Assembly (NCBI RefSeq): GCF_902859625.1
Contig: NZ_CADIJX010000003.1
Coordinates: 558,001-622,000 of the forward strand
Direction of reading: 5' to 3'
Length of the DNA stretch: 64,000 nt
Origin: Achromobacter pestifer
Lineage (GTDB): Bacteria; Pseudomonadota; Gammaproteobacteria; Burkholderiales; Burkholderiaceae_B
How positions within the stretch are numbered: position 1 is the stretch's first letter; every line of letters starts with the position of its first letter. Shown piece after piece: positions 53,224 through 61,853 of this stretch. A model generated the notes under the pieces. The model saw only the letters and a program-made list of their open reading frames with translations. It had not been told where the DNA came from and searched no databases. The translations under genes were made by a program, and so were the position numbers.

Positions 53224-53769
53224 ATGAGGCAAGCCATCAAGGCTGCACGTTTCGAGCGCCTGCGGTTCTGGTTGGCCGGGGCGGGATCAATCCTCTTTGC
53301 CTGGTATTGCTTCCACGGACTGGCTTGGCTCGCGCGAAGCGTGGGAATCATCCCGATCGTTCACTACGATCCCGCAGTGAGCCAGTGGCTCCTGATCGGG
53401 GATCCCATACTGCAACACTGGGCGCAAGTGCGAGTCAGCGAGGACGTCACGCCGGCGGGGTATGCCCTGGTGTTCCTCAGCGCTGTGTTGGCTTACTACG
53501 TGGCGCGGCTCATTTACCATCTCGATTTCGCCAAAGTGTTCCAGCGCCGTGATCGATGGATCATCGCCGGATGGATCATCGGCACGCCCCTTATCGCGGC
53601 CGAGGGCCATCTATTGCTGAGGCTGCTGTCGGAGTTCTCTTTGGCGCAGCAGTGGCCCACCCTCTTCGCGACTGCCACGTTCGTTGTCTTCCTGGTCTCA
53701 GCGAAGCTGTTCTCCGATCTGTGGGAATGGGTGATGCGCAGGAACCGGGTGCATCCGACGCTGCCTTAA
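53224..53769 (+). CDS. Hypothetical membrane protein
   Basis: A 181-residue protein with about four hydrophobic segments: FWLAGAGSILFAWYCFHGLA near the start, ALVFLSAVLAYYVARLIYHL, WIIAGWIIGTPLIAA, and TLFATATFVVFLVSA. The charged C-terminus is WEWVMRRNRVHP. No family recognised. ATG 53224 has no good ribosome site; the frame extends to GTG 53128 through the 36-bp duplication, where the GGAG-containing repeat would be translated instead of serving as leader. The start is therefore uncertain. Confidence 0.6.
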   Translation: MRQAIKAARFERLRFWLAGAGSILFAWYCFHGLAWLARSVGIIPIVHYDPAVSQWLLIGDPILQHWAQVRVSEDVTPAGYALVFLSAVLAYYVARLIYHLDFAKVFQRRDRWIIAGWIIGTPLIAAEGHLLLRLLSEFSLAQQWPTLFATATFVVFLVSAKLFSDLWEWVMRRNRVHPTLP

Positions 53770-53866
53770 GCGTGATCGGCATGCCGGCATCAAGGCAGAT
53801 TGGCGTGGGTGGGACAGATCATCGGAAAGCGGGGTTAGGCGGCTGAATGCCCAATTTGTTGCGTTC

Positions 53867-53895
53867 TTGCTGTTGCGGCGAATTCCTCCCATAAT
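53867..53895 (+). promoter_or_regulatory. Promoter giving a possibly leaderless fic mRNA
   Basis: TTGCTG (53867-53872) and CATAAT (53890-53895) are 17 bases apart. Transcription is expected about seven bases after the -10 box, at or next to the ATG of fic (53902). There is no Shine-Dalgarno sequence before that ATG. Confidence 0.45.
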
Positions 53896-53901
53896 CACCG
53901 C

Positions 53902-55023
53902 ATGAATAGCGGAGATTACCTCTACATCTGGCAAGCCCCCAAGTGGCCTGTCTGGCACTACGACTTGGCCGTATTGGCTGAGCCGTTGGCTCGGGTCAGC
54001 CGCGCGCAAGGGCTGCTCTTGGGGCGGCTTGCTGACGTTGGCTTGGGTCTGCGCGATGAGGCTAGTTTGGCCGCTCTGACGGATGACGTGCTTAAAACCA
54101 GCGAGATCGAAGGTGAGCACCTGAACGTCGCCTCGGTGCGGTCCTCCATCGCTCGCCGCCTTGGGGTGGATATCGGTTCTCTGGCGCCGGTGGATCGCAA
54201 TGTGGAGGGGATTGTGGAGATGGTGCTTGATGCCAGTGCCAACAGCGCCCAGCCCCTTACGGTGGAGCGCCTGTTTGGATGGCATGCCGCGTTGTTTCCA
54301 ACGGGCTACTCCGGCCTGAGCAAAATCACTACCGGCAGTTGGCGGGATGATGCCCATGGGCCGATGCAAGTGGTCTCCGGTCCCATTGGGCGCCAGAAGG
54401 TGCATTACGAAGCGCCCGCTGCGGAACGTCTGCCCATTGAGTTGGATCGCTTTCTTGCGTGGGTGAACACGTCAGACTCACCAGAGCCTGCACTGATCCG
54501 CGCGGGGCTGGGCCATCTGTGGTTCGTGACCTTGCATCCTTTCGATGATGGCAACGGCCGCATTGCGCGCGCCATCGGCGATCTGCTGCTGGCGCGCGCA
54601 GATGGCAGCCCACAGCGCTTCTACAGCCTGTCGGCACAGCTTCAGCGTGAACGAAAGCACTACTACGACATCTTGGAACGCACGCAAAAAGGCACGCTGG
54701 ACGTGACGGAATGGCTGCTGTGGTTTCTGCGTATGCTGGATGAAGCCGTGTCCCATGCCCATCACACGCTGGATGCCGTGCTGGGCAAGGCGCGATTCTG
54801 GCAGCGCGTGTCGGGCGCCTCGTTGAACGACAGGCAGGTGAAGGTGCTTAATCGTTTGCTCGATGGCTTTGACGGCAAGCTGACCAGCAGCAAATGGGCA
54901 GCACTTGCCAAGTGCTCGCCCGACACCGCGCTACGCGACATCAACCAGCTGGTTGAGCTTGGTGTGTTGCAACGCTCGGGGGCGGGCGGCCGCAGTACCA
55001 GCTACGAGTTGAAGACGGCCTGA
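53902..55023 (+). CDS. Fic-domain protein with N-terminal inhibitory motif
   Basis: A 373-residue Fic protein. Fic enzymes usually transfer AMP from ATP to a hydroxyl on a target protein. The catalytic loop is intact: HPFDDGNGRIAR (His212 to Arg223). An inhibitory helix motif of the [S/T]xxxE[G/N] type is present before the core: T66-SEI-E70-G71, so this is a class II Fic regulated within the same chain, without a separate antitoxin. The N-terminus (YLYIWQAPKWPVWHYD) resembles DUF4172. The C-terminal part from about 300 looks like a winged helix (SSKWAALAKCSPDTALRDIN), which could bind DNA. The target is unknown. Confidence 0.9.
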   Translation: MNSGDYLYIWQAPKWPVWHYDLAVLAEPLARVSRAQGLLLGRLADVGLGLRDEASLAALTDDVLKTSEIEGEHLNVASVRSSIARRLGVDIGSLAPVDRNVEGIVEMVLDASANSAQPLTVERLFGWHAALFPTGYSGLSKITTGSWRDDAHGPMQVVSGPIGRQKVHYEAPAAERLPIELDRFLAWVNTSDSPEPALIRAGLGHLWFVTLHPFDDGNGRIARAIGDLLLARADGSPQRFYSLSAQLQRERKHYYDILERTQKGTLDVTEWLLWFLRMLDEAVSHAHHTLDAVLGKARFWQRVSGASLNDRQVKVLNRLLDGFDGKLTSSKWAALAKCSPDTALRDINQLVELGVLQRSGAGGRSTSYELKTA

Positions 55024-55096
55024 GTCTGAACCAGAGTGGGTACCTGACTGCCAGGCACTTGCAAGCCTCTGTGCTCCGGCCGATCCCGGTGCCGCG

Positions 55097-56125
55097 CTAC
55101 TGCGGCACGATGCCGGCTGCCGTGACGATCTCGCGCCACTTCTGGCCTTCAGACAAATTGAATCGCGCGAAGTCCGCTGGACTCGACCCCACCGGCTTGG
55201 CGCCCAGGCCCGCGTACTGGCTGATCACGTTTGGCTGCTTGAGTGCAAGCGCCGCATGCTCGGCCAGTTTGGCCGTGATGGCGGGTGGTGTGCCCTTGGG
55301 CGCCCACAGGCCGTACCACGTGCTGATATCGAAGCCGGGGAAACCTGATTCGGCCATGGTGGGTACGTCCGGCAGCTCAGCCACCCGCTGCGGCACCGTG
55401 ACTGCCAGCGCCCGCAGCTTGCCCGACTTGATGAATGGGGTGGCCGAGGGCATGGAGTCGAACATGAGTTGGATTTGCCCGCCCACCAGATCGGTCAGCG
55501 CGGGCGCGCTTCCTTTGTAGGGCACGTGCTGCATCGGTTGCCCGGTGCGTGTCTTGAACGATTCACCCGCCAGCTGCTGCGCCGAGGCGCTACCGGCCGA
55601 ACCGAAGTTGAGTGGCTGGGTCTTGCCGAGCGCCACCAGGTCCTGCACGGTCTTCGCCGGACTGGACTGTGGCACCACCAGCACCAGCGGCACGTCCGCC
55701 AACTGCGTGATCGGCGTGAAATCCTTGAATGCGTCGTAACGCATGGATCGGTAGATGTACGGGTTGATGACGTGTAGCGAAGCGTTGGCCAGGAACGTGT
55801 AGCCATCGGGTGCGGCGCGCGCCACCAGATCGGCGCCGATCATGCCGCTGGCGCCAGGTCGGTTGTCGACGATGATGTTCTGGCCGATGGTCTTGGACAT
55901 TTCGGCCGCCACGAGTCGCGACACGATGTCGGTGGGGCCGCCAGGCGGATACGGCACCACCATCGTGATCGGACGGCTGGGGTAGGCGTCCGCAGCGGCG
56001 GCCGTCATCGTGGCGGTCACGCTGGCGCAGGCCAGCGCCAGCGCGGCAAATCGGCTGCAAGTGCGCCGCAATGTCAGGTCTGGGCGTCGGTGGGGGGCGT
56101 CGCAAGGAGCGAGGTGGGATGGCAT
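55097..56125 (-). CDS. Bug-family (TTT) periplasmic solute-binding protein
   Basis: A 342-residue tripartite tricarboxylate transporter binding protein of the Bug family, much expanded in Bordetella and Achromobacter. After an export signal (LRRTCSRFAALALACAS...TAAAADA) it has the family motifs YPSRPITMVVPYPPGGPTD, NRPGASGMIGADLVARAAPDG and VPYKGSAPALTDLVGGQIQL. No TctAB permease genes lie nearby, which is typical of orphan Bug proteins. ATG 56125 lies 52 bases inside the 3' end of the oxidoreductase gene; a later start would shorten the long N-region. Ligand unknown, perhaps linked to the CoA-transferase pathway. Confidence 0.9.
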   Translation of the reverse strand: MPSHLAPCDAPHRRPDLTLRRTCSRFAALALACASVTATMTAAAADAYPSRPITMVVPYPPGGPTDIVSRLVAAEMSKTIGQNIIVDNRPGASGMIGADLVARAAPDGYTFLANASLHVINPYIYRSMRYDAFKDFTPITQLADVPLVLVVPQSSPAKTVQDLVALGKTQPLNFGSAGSASAQQLAGESFKTRTGQPMQHVPYKGSAPALTDLVGGQIQLMFDSMPSATPFIKSGKLRALAVTVPQRVAELPDVPTMAESGFPGFDISTWYGLWAPKGTPPAITAKLAEHAALALKQPNVISQYAGLGAKPVGSSPADFARFNLSEGQKWREIVTAAGIVPQ

Positions 56126-57141
56126 GGGCTAGTCTCCGGTCTTATTTTGAGCGCCACTTTGCCCACGATCTGGCGGCTTTCCAGCGCTTCGAGCGCAGCG
56201 GCGAGTTCGGCGATCGGATAGATCGCCGTTACTGCGGGATGGATGCGCTTGCCGCGCGCCCATTCAAACAGGGTCGCCATGGCCCGCTGCATGGCGGGCG
56301 CATGGGTCACGCGCTCGTCGGCGGGAGTCCAGCCGATGTAGCGTCCGAAGAAGAATCCATGCAATGCAATATTCTTGACCAGTAGCAGATTCAGCGGCGC
56401 TTGCGGCACGCTGCCGCTGGCGAAGCCCACCGACAGCATGCGTGCATTCGCGGCTGCCGCGCGCACGCCGTAGTCGAATGCGGAGCCTCCCACCGGATCG
56501 AACACGATGTCGGCGCCACGGCCCTCGGTCAGTGTCTTGACCGCTGCGGGCATGTCGGCGTCTGCCTGCATGGCGTGGCTGGCGCCTGCCGCCAGCGCGG
56601 CCTGCCGCTTGGCCTCGGTGCTGGCGCAGGCGATGACCCGAGCGCCCAGCAGGGCGGCGAGTTCCACTGCGGCCAGGCCCACGCCGGAACCTGCGCCCAG
56701 CACCAGCACGGTCTCGCCCGGCTGCATGGCCGCGCGCCACAACAGACCGCAGTAGGCCGTGCCATAGGAGATGGGTACGGGCAGCGCGAGCAACGGGTCC
56801 AAGCCATCCGGCACCGCGTAGGCCGTGTACTCGGGCAATGTCAGCCGTTCCGCATAGCAGCCCCAGCGCGCCAGCGCCACCACGGTGTCGCCGGGGCGTA
56901 GCCGTGTGACCGCGCTGCCGCAGGCCAGCACACGGCCAACGGCTTCGGTTCCTGGCACGAACGGCATGGGAGGGCGGGTTTGGTATCGGCCTTCGATCAG
57001 CAGTTTGGTGGCGTGGCTGACGCTGGCGTATTGCACCTCGACCGTGATGTCGGATGGACCTGGCGGGCGGGCATCGGGTGCATCGCGCACCGCCACGTCC
57101 TGCACCGGGCCGAATTTTTCGCAAAGCAGGGCGCGCATCAT
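56074..57141 (-). CDS. Zinc-independent MDR oxidoreductase (quinone reductase-like)
   Basis: A 355-residue medium-chain dehydrogenase/reductase of the NADPH:quinone reductase/zeta-crystallin type. It has PFVPGTEAVGRVLACGSAV, the nucleotide loop VLVLGAGSGVGLAAVELAA (about residues 145-163) and GGSAFDYGVRAAAANARML; the zinc ligands of alcohol dehydrogenases are absent. It could act as an enoyl-thioester or quinone reductase. The start ATG overlaps the CoA-transferase stop by four bases. The C-terminal ~20 residues (PETSPCHPTSLLATPPTDAQ) look like an unstructured extension overlapping the Bug gene. Confidence 0.87.
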   Translation of the reverse strand: MMRALLCEKFGPVQDVAVRDAPDARPPGPSDITVEVQYASVSHATKLLIEGRYQTRPPMPFVPGTEAVGRVLACGSAVTRLRPGDTVVALARWGCYAERLTLPEYTAYAVPDGLDPLLALPVPISYGTAYCGLLWRAAMQPGETVLVLGAGSGVGLAAVELAALLGARVIACASTEAKRQAALAAGASHAMQADADMPAAVKTLTEGRGADIVFDPVGGSAFDYGVRAAAANARMLSVGFASGSVPQAPLNLLLVKNIALHGFFFGRYIGWTPADERVTHAPAMQRAMATLFEWARGKRIHPAVTAIYPIAELAAALEALESRQIVGKVALKIRPETSPCHPTSLLATPPTDAQT

Positions 57142-58361
57142 GCCTGCTCCGGTTGTGTGGCGTCCTGCAACAGGGCGCCCGTCGTCATCAGTGCCTGGAT
57201 GTCAGCCGGGCTCCATCCCCAATCCCGCAGCACCTGGGTAGAGTGCTGGCCGATCGTTGGCGCCGGCGTCAATGGCCGCCGCTGTGTCAGGCCGGGTATT
57301 GGGGCGTAGGGCAGCGAGCCCACGCCGGGCTGGTCCAGCGTCTGGAGCAGTTGCACGTGCGCAGCCTGAGCATGCGTCGCCAACTCGTCGTAGTCGCGCA
57401 CCCTTGCATGCAGGACTTCTTCGCGCGCCAGCCGTTCGACCCAGTGTGCGGAAGGCTGGGCTGCCAACTGTGCGGCGATGTGTTCGTGCAGTTCGTCGCG
57501 TCGCGCCATGCGTGCGGCATTGTCCGCGTACGCGGGGTTCTGTAGCCATTCGGGCCGTTCCAGCGCGCGGCACAACCGGGCGAACTGCTCATTGTTCAGG
57601 GCCAGGACCGATAGGCGGCCGTCCGCCGTGTCGAACACGCCATTGGGGGCGCTGACGGGGCCGGCGCGACGCGCGCCTGCCATGCCGTGGGCCAGGATGT
57701 CGTTCACCTGGAGCGCGGCGCAGGCCTGGAACAGGCTCAGTTGGACATGGCTGCCGAGGCCGGTCCTGGCTTGCCGGTACAGCGCAGCCGTGGCGGCCTG
57801 TGCGGCATACAGGGCGGTGCCGATATCTGCCATCAACATGCCCATGCGGCGCGGCGTTCCGGCAGCGTCCTGATTGGCATACATGAGGCCGCTGTCGGCT
57901 TGCATCACCGAATCCGAAGCGGGCGCGTCGGCATAGGGGCCGTCCTGCCCGTAGCCGCTGATCGATACATAGATCATGCCCGGCGCATCCTGCGCCACCT
58001 CCGCGTAGCCCACGCCCATGCGTTCGGCAACGCCGGGCCGGAAGTTCTGGATCAGCACGTCGGCGCTTCCGGCAAGGCGGCGCAGCGCCTTTTTCCCCTC
58101 GGGGTGCCGCGCGTCAAGACACACGCCGCGTTTGCCGACGTTATAGGCCACGGATAGCGCGCTGTGCGTGCCGCTCAATGTGCCGACATGGCGGCCCCAG
58201 TCGCCCGCAGGCGGTTCCACCTTGATGACTTCGGCGCCTTGCTGCCACAGCATTTGTGCGCAATACGGGCCCGCGATGCCCTGGCTGATATCCAGCACGC
58301 GCAAACCGGAAAAGGGACCGCAGGCCAAATCGGCGGCAACAGCAGGGTTCATGGCATCCAT
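57138..58361 (-). CDS. Family III CoA-transferase (CaiB/BaiF)
   Basis: A 407-residue class III acyl-CoA transferase that moves CoA between carboxylic acids through an aspartyl-CoA intermediate. It has SGLRVLDISQGIAGPYCAQM, EVIKVEPPAGDWGRHVG, the KRGVCLDARHPEGK helix and the catalytic Asp in LMADIGTALYAAQ. ATG 58361 is preferred (MDAMNPAVAA); the frame stays open to 58442, but that part covers the divergent promoter. The operon with an MDR reductase and a Bug protein, and a divergent LysR, suggests uptake and CoA activation of a carboxylic acid. The substrate is unknown. Confidence 0.9.
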   Translation of the reverse strand: MDAMNPAVAADLACGPFSGLRVLDISQGIAGPYCAQMLWQQGAEVIKVEPPAGDWGRHVGTLSGTHSALSVAYNVGKRGVCLDARHPEGKKALRRLAGSADVLIQNFRPGVAERMGVGYAEVAQDAPGMIYVSISGYGQDGPYADAPASDSVMQADSGLMYANQDAAGTPRRMGMLMADIGTALYAAQAATAALYRQARTGLGSHVQLSLFQACAALQVNDILAHGMAGARRAGPVSAPNGVFDTADGRLSVLALNNEQFARLCRALERPEWLQNPAYADNAARMARRDELHEHIAAQLAAQPSAHWVERLAREEVLHARVRDYDELATHAQAAHVQLLQTLDQPGVGSLPYAPIPGLTQRRPLTPAPTIGQHSTQVLRDWGWSPADIQALMTTGALLQDATQPEQA

Positions 58362-58441
58362 CGGCAGGACATTGACAAGCCGATGGTAGACTCGGCTCGT
58401 CTGGTGGACAATCCATGCAGTTGTTCCTTTAATGGTGAACA

Positions 58442-59380
58442 ATGATTGACAAAGAGCTGGACCTGAACTTGGTCAGGCTGTTCGTTGCGATGGTGGAATC
58501 GCGCAATCTGAGCGCGGCCGCTGAACGCTGCGGCATGACCCGTTCAAACATGTCCCACCGTCTGAAACGGCTGGAGCTGGCGATGGGCTCGCAGCTTTTG
58601 CGCCGGACCACCCGGCATGTGGAACTGACTCAGGCGGGGCAATTGCTGTACCAGCACGGCGTGCGGCTGCTCGATGAGATGCGCACTGCGCAAGCCTCCA
58701 TCCATAGCCTGGACGGCACCGTGCGCGGCGACGTCCGGATACGCCTGCCGACGGGGCTGGGTCATCTCTACCTTGCGCCTGTGCTGCTCGACTTCACCCG
58801 CCGCTATCCCGATATTTCACTACGTGTCCACATCAACGACGCCATCGGCGATTTGGTGTCGGCCGAGGTCGACATGGCCCTGAAGATCACTTCCGCACCG
58901 CCAGAAGACCATGTGGCGCGTCGCATTTGCGACGTGCAATGGTGCTTGTGTGCGACGCCGGCGTTCCTGCGCGACCAGGGGCAAGTGACGACGTTGGAGC
59001 AGTTGGGCCGCTGTTCGTTGATTGCGCCGCAATCGCTGGGCCGGCGCTTTGATCTGCGCTGCAAGCGCGAAGACGGCGACCCCTTGCTGCTGCGCGTGGC
59101 GCCGAGGTTGCAGTCCGGCGACTACCCCTTCTTGCGCGATGCCGTACTGGCCGGGCTGGGCGTGGCGCTGTTGCCGCGCTACGCGGTATGGAGCCAGCTG
59201 CGCGATGGTGAACTGGTCGAGGTTCTGCCCGAGCTGGAGCCGGAAGGCGTGGGCAACGCCATCTATTTGCTGACTGCTCCGAATCGTTTTCCGTCGATGG
59301 CCACGCGGACACTGGTGGAGCATCTGCGCGAACACATCGAACAGCATCGCAGCGATTGGCAGCGCGCCTCCGCGGCTTGA
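58442..59380 (+). CDS. LysR-family regulator of the CoA-transferase operon
   Basis: A 312-residue LysR-type regulator with an N-terminal helix-turn-helix (VESRNLSAAAERCGMTRSNM, SHRLKRLELAMGSQLLRRTT) and a substrate-binding domain from about residue 90 (VRGDVRIRLPTGLGHLYLAP). The group resembles CrgA/AaeR-type regulators. It is divergent from the CoA-transferase gene across 80 bases and is probably its activator. Confidence 0.9.
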   Translation: MIDKELDLNLVRLFVAMVESRNLSAAAERCGMTRSNMSHRLKRLELAMGSQLLRRTTRHVELTQAGQLLYQHGVRLLDEMRTAQASIHSLDGTVRGDVRIRLPTGLGHLYLAPVLLDFTRRYPDISLRVHINDAIGDLVSAEVDMALKITSAPPEDHVARRICDVQWCLCATPAFLRDQGQVTTLEQLGRCSLIAPQSLGRRFDLRCKREDGDPLLLRVAPRLQSGDYPFLRDAVLAGLGVALLPRYAVWSQLRDGELVEVLPELEPEGVGNAIYLLTAPNRFPSMATRTLVEHLREHIEQHRSDWQRASAA

Positions 59381-59413
59381 TGTCCGCGTGGCACGCGCCA
59401 TTCGGCAGGCAGG

Positions 59414-59857
59414 CTACGCGGCCTTGCTGCCTGCCGCACGCAGGAAGTTCTCTTCCAGCACGCTCAGTACGCGATTCAAGGTGTCGATATCCGTGCCTGA
59501 AAGGCCCTTGAGCGATTCGTCGAAGAAGGCCGCGCGCTTGGGCAGGGCTTCGTTCACCACGGCTTGTCCGGCCGGCGTCAGGCTGGCGTTGGTCAGGCGA
59601 TTGTCCTGCGCGTCGGTCGCGCGGGATATCCATCCCAGTTTCTGCATGGCCTGCAACTGGCGCGTGAGCGAGGCGGGATCCAGCCGGCAGCGTTCCGCCA
59701 GGTGCTTTTGCGAGCATTGCCCGCATTCATGCAGCGCCAGCAGAATGCGCCAGCGGGGCAGGGCGTGACCGACCTTGCTGCTGAACGCGCTTTGCATCAG
59801 GCGGTACGTCTGCCCCATGTGTTGGACGACTTGCAGGCCTTGTTGTTGTTTGGGCAA
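59414..59857 (-). CDS. MarR-family regulator of the efflux pump
   Basis: A 147-residue MarR regulator: winged helix with CGQCSQKHLAERCRLDPASLTR and the wing ISRATDAQDNRLTNASLTPAG. It starts three bases after the stop of the MFS pump gene, in the same direction, so the pump and its regulator form an operon. A perfect palindrome overlapping the pump start region (61477-61490) is the likely operator, so it should repress its own operon until a lipophilic or phenolic drug binds. Confidence 0.9.
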   Translation of the reverse strand: MPKQQQGLQVVQHMGQTYRLMQSAFSSKVGHALPRWRILLALHECGQCSQKHLAERCRLDPASLTRQLQAMQKLGWISRATDAQDNRLTNASLTPAGQAVVNEALPKRAAFFDESLKGLSGTDIDTLNRVLSVLEENFLRAAGSKAA

Positions 59858-59860
59858 AAG

Positions 59861-61471
59861 CTACTCTCCGACGCCAGCGGGCTCCGTTTTCGGAGGCCGG
59901 GCCAATTGCACCAGGGGCACGCGCCGCACGCACCACAGCGCGAAGATGGCGACGGCCAGTGCGATGAGCTGCCCTTCGTGGATGGCGCCCACCAGCGCGA
60001 CGCGCGCGATCTCGATCAACGACGTTCCGTCCTGGCCTTGATGCGCCAATTGTGCCAGGAACTGCGTCTGCGCCGCCGGATTGACCAGCATCTGCGGATC
60101 GTTCAGCTCTGGCAACCATTGCGCCGAAGCGCCGCGCAAGGTGGATTCAACGCCATTGAAATAGCTGTGGCTGACCATGGTTCCAACGACCGCCGTGCCC
60201 AGCATGCCGCCGATCATGCGCAGCGATTGCAGCAGCGCCGTGGCAATGCCCAGGTGCGTGCGCCCCGCGGTCTGCTGCGCGAAGACGGTCAGGTTGGGCA
60301 TGATGAAGCCCATGCCCAGGCCGGCCATCAGCATGTAGGCGGCGATCAGCGCATGTGACGTATAGCTATGGGTGGTAACAATACCCAAACAGGAGAAGGC
60401 CATCAGCAGGAAACCGGCGTAGAGCATCCGGTTGGGATTTCGAATGCGCGTGATGACGCGACCATTGATGATGCTGCCCACCGTGATGAACACGACCATG
60501 GGCGTGATCAGCAGGCCGGCATCCTGGGGCGACAGGCCAAAGCCGCCTTGCAGCAGCAGGGGGGCATAGAACAGCAGCGAATACATCGTCACGCCCACCA
60601 GCAGCGCCAGCGTGAAAAGCGTGGCCAGGCCGCGATTGCGGAACATGTCCAATGGCAGCAGCGGGTGCGGGCAGCGCTTTTCCCACCAGTACAGCAACGC
60701 GAAGGCAGCGACGCTGCCTACCGCCAGCAGCACGATTGGTGTGCTGAGGCCCTCTTTGGGCAAGAGTTCGACCAGCAATTGCAGGCTGCCCAGTGCCAGC
60801 GCGACCAGCACCGCGCCTTGCCAGTCCAGCCGCACCTTGCCTTCCGTGTGGTTGCGCAGGTGCGGCAGATAGCGTGCCACGAACCACAGGCCCAGGATGC
60901 CGATGGGCAGGTTCACATAGAACACCGAACGCCAGCCATAGTGCTCGGTCAAGGCGCCGCCCAAGGTCGGGCCGACCGCGTTGGCGATGCCGAACGCGGA
61001 ACTGAGCATGACCTGCCAGCGCAACCGCACGTGGGGGTCGGGGAACAGGTCGGGGATCGAGGCGAAGGCCGTGCCCACCAGCATGCCGCCGCCGACGCCT
61101 TGCAAGGCGCGCGCCAACACCAGCGTGAACATGCTGTCGGCGGCCCCGCACAACACCGAGGCCAGCGTGAACAGGATGATCGCCGCCACCACGAAGGGCT
61201 TGCGTCCGTAGTAATCGCCCAACCGTCCGAAGATCGGCACGGTGATGACCGAGGTCAGCAAGTAAGACGTCGCAACCCATGCATACAGTTCGAAGCCCTT
61301 GAGTTCGGCCACAATGGTCGGCAGCGCGGTGCCCACCACCGTCTGGTCGATAGCGACCATCATCATGACGAAGCACATGCCCAGCATGGCAAGCAGGGTT
61401 TGCCGGAAAGGAAGCACCTGGCCGGGCGAATGCGGGGTGCTGGGGGTGGGGGCGGGCATTGTTGGACACAT
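59861..61471 (-). CDS. DHA2-type MFS multidrug efflux pump
   Basis: A 536-residue inner-membrane proton antiporter of the 14-helix EmrB/QacA (DHA2) family. Motifs include VAIDQTVVGTALPTIVAEL at helix 1, the loop 2-3 motif GRLGDYYGRKPFVV, motif C in SAFGIANAVGPTLGGALTEH and the second-half loop. Start options are ATG 61471 (MCPTMPAP), ATG 61459 or a TTG at 61489 inside the operator; ATG 61471 is used here. No EmrA-type adaptor lies nearby, so it probably exports to the periplasm alone. Confidence 0.9.
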   Translation of the reverse strand: MCPTMPAPTPSTPHSPGQVLPFRQTLLAMLGMCFVMMMVAIDQTVVGTALPTIVAELKGFELYAWVATSYLLTSVITVPIFGRLGDYYGRKPFVVAAIILFTLASVLCGAADSMFTLVLARALQGVGGGMLVGTAFASIPDLFPDPHVRLRWQVMLSSAFGIANAVGPTLGGALTEHYGWRSVFYVNLPIGILGLWFVARYLPHLRNHTEGKVRLDWQGAVLVALALGSLQLLVELLPKEGLSTPIVLLAVGSVAAFALLYWWEKRCPHPLLPLDMFRNRGLATLFTLALLVGVTMYSLLFYAPLLLQGGFGLSPQDAGLLITPMVVFITVGSIINGRVITRIRNPNRMLYAGFLLMAFSCLGIVTTHSYTSHALIAAYMLMAGLGMGFIMPNLTVFAQQTAGRTHLGIATALLQSLRMIGGMLGTAVVGTMVSHSYFNGVESTLRGASAQWLPELNDPQMLVNPAAQTQFLAQLAHQGQDGTSLIEIARVALVGAIHEGQLIALAVAIFALWCVRRVPLVQLARPPKTEPAGVGE

Positions 61472-61476
61472 CAATG

Positions 61477-61490
61477 ATTGATAGATCAAT
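61477..61490. promoter_or_regulatory. Perfect palindrome, likely MarR operator
   Basis: ATTGAT-AG-ATCAAT is a perfect 6-2-6 inverted repeat just upstream of the pump start. The -10-like TAGAAT (minus strand, 61497-61492) is adjacent. MarR dimers bind sites of this size. Confidence 0.6.
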
Positions 61491-61853
61491 TATTCTAGTC
61501 CTACAATCCGCCAGACAGAAAATCGTCAGCTTCACGGCCTCATCGGGGCGTGCGGCACGGGCGAATCGCTCGGGTTTTGGCATCGTGGCCGCTTAGGGCA
61601 GCGCGAAGCCGGCCCGATTTGTTACGATAGCGGAATCTGCACGCTGGCCATGCCGGCGTCTTCAGCAGGCCTTCCTTGGTTTGACCCTCTTTCCTGGCGC
61701 CGCAGCCGCAGGCTTTCGGCAGGAGTGAGGACTCGTCCAAAAAGGCACACAGCTCCAATTGGCGTGTGGTTTCCACCGCTATAGCACCATCCCCGCGCTT
61801 GGCGCGGCGGGCGGTATTCAAGGATTTCCAGTCGAGGTACCGACGGGGCGGCA
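61491..61853. other. Divergent intergenic region, pump operon and asmA gene
   Basis: These 363 bases carry the promoter of the pump operon at the left and presumably that of the AsmA gene at the right. A frame antisense across 61540-61854 (104 residues) has Arg/Lys-rich low-quality sequence and no ribosome site. I see no RNA gene or repeat. Confidence 0.4.
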
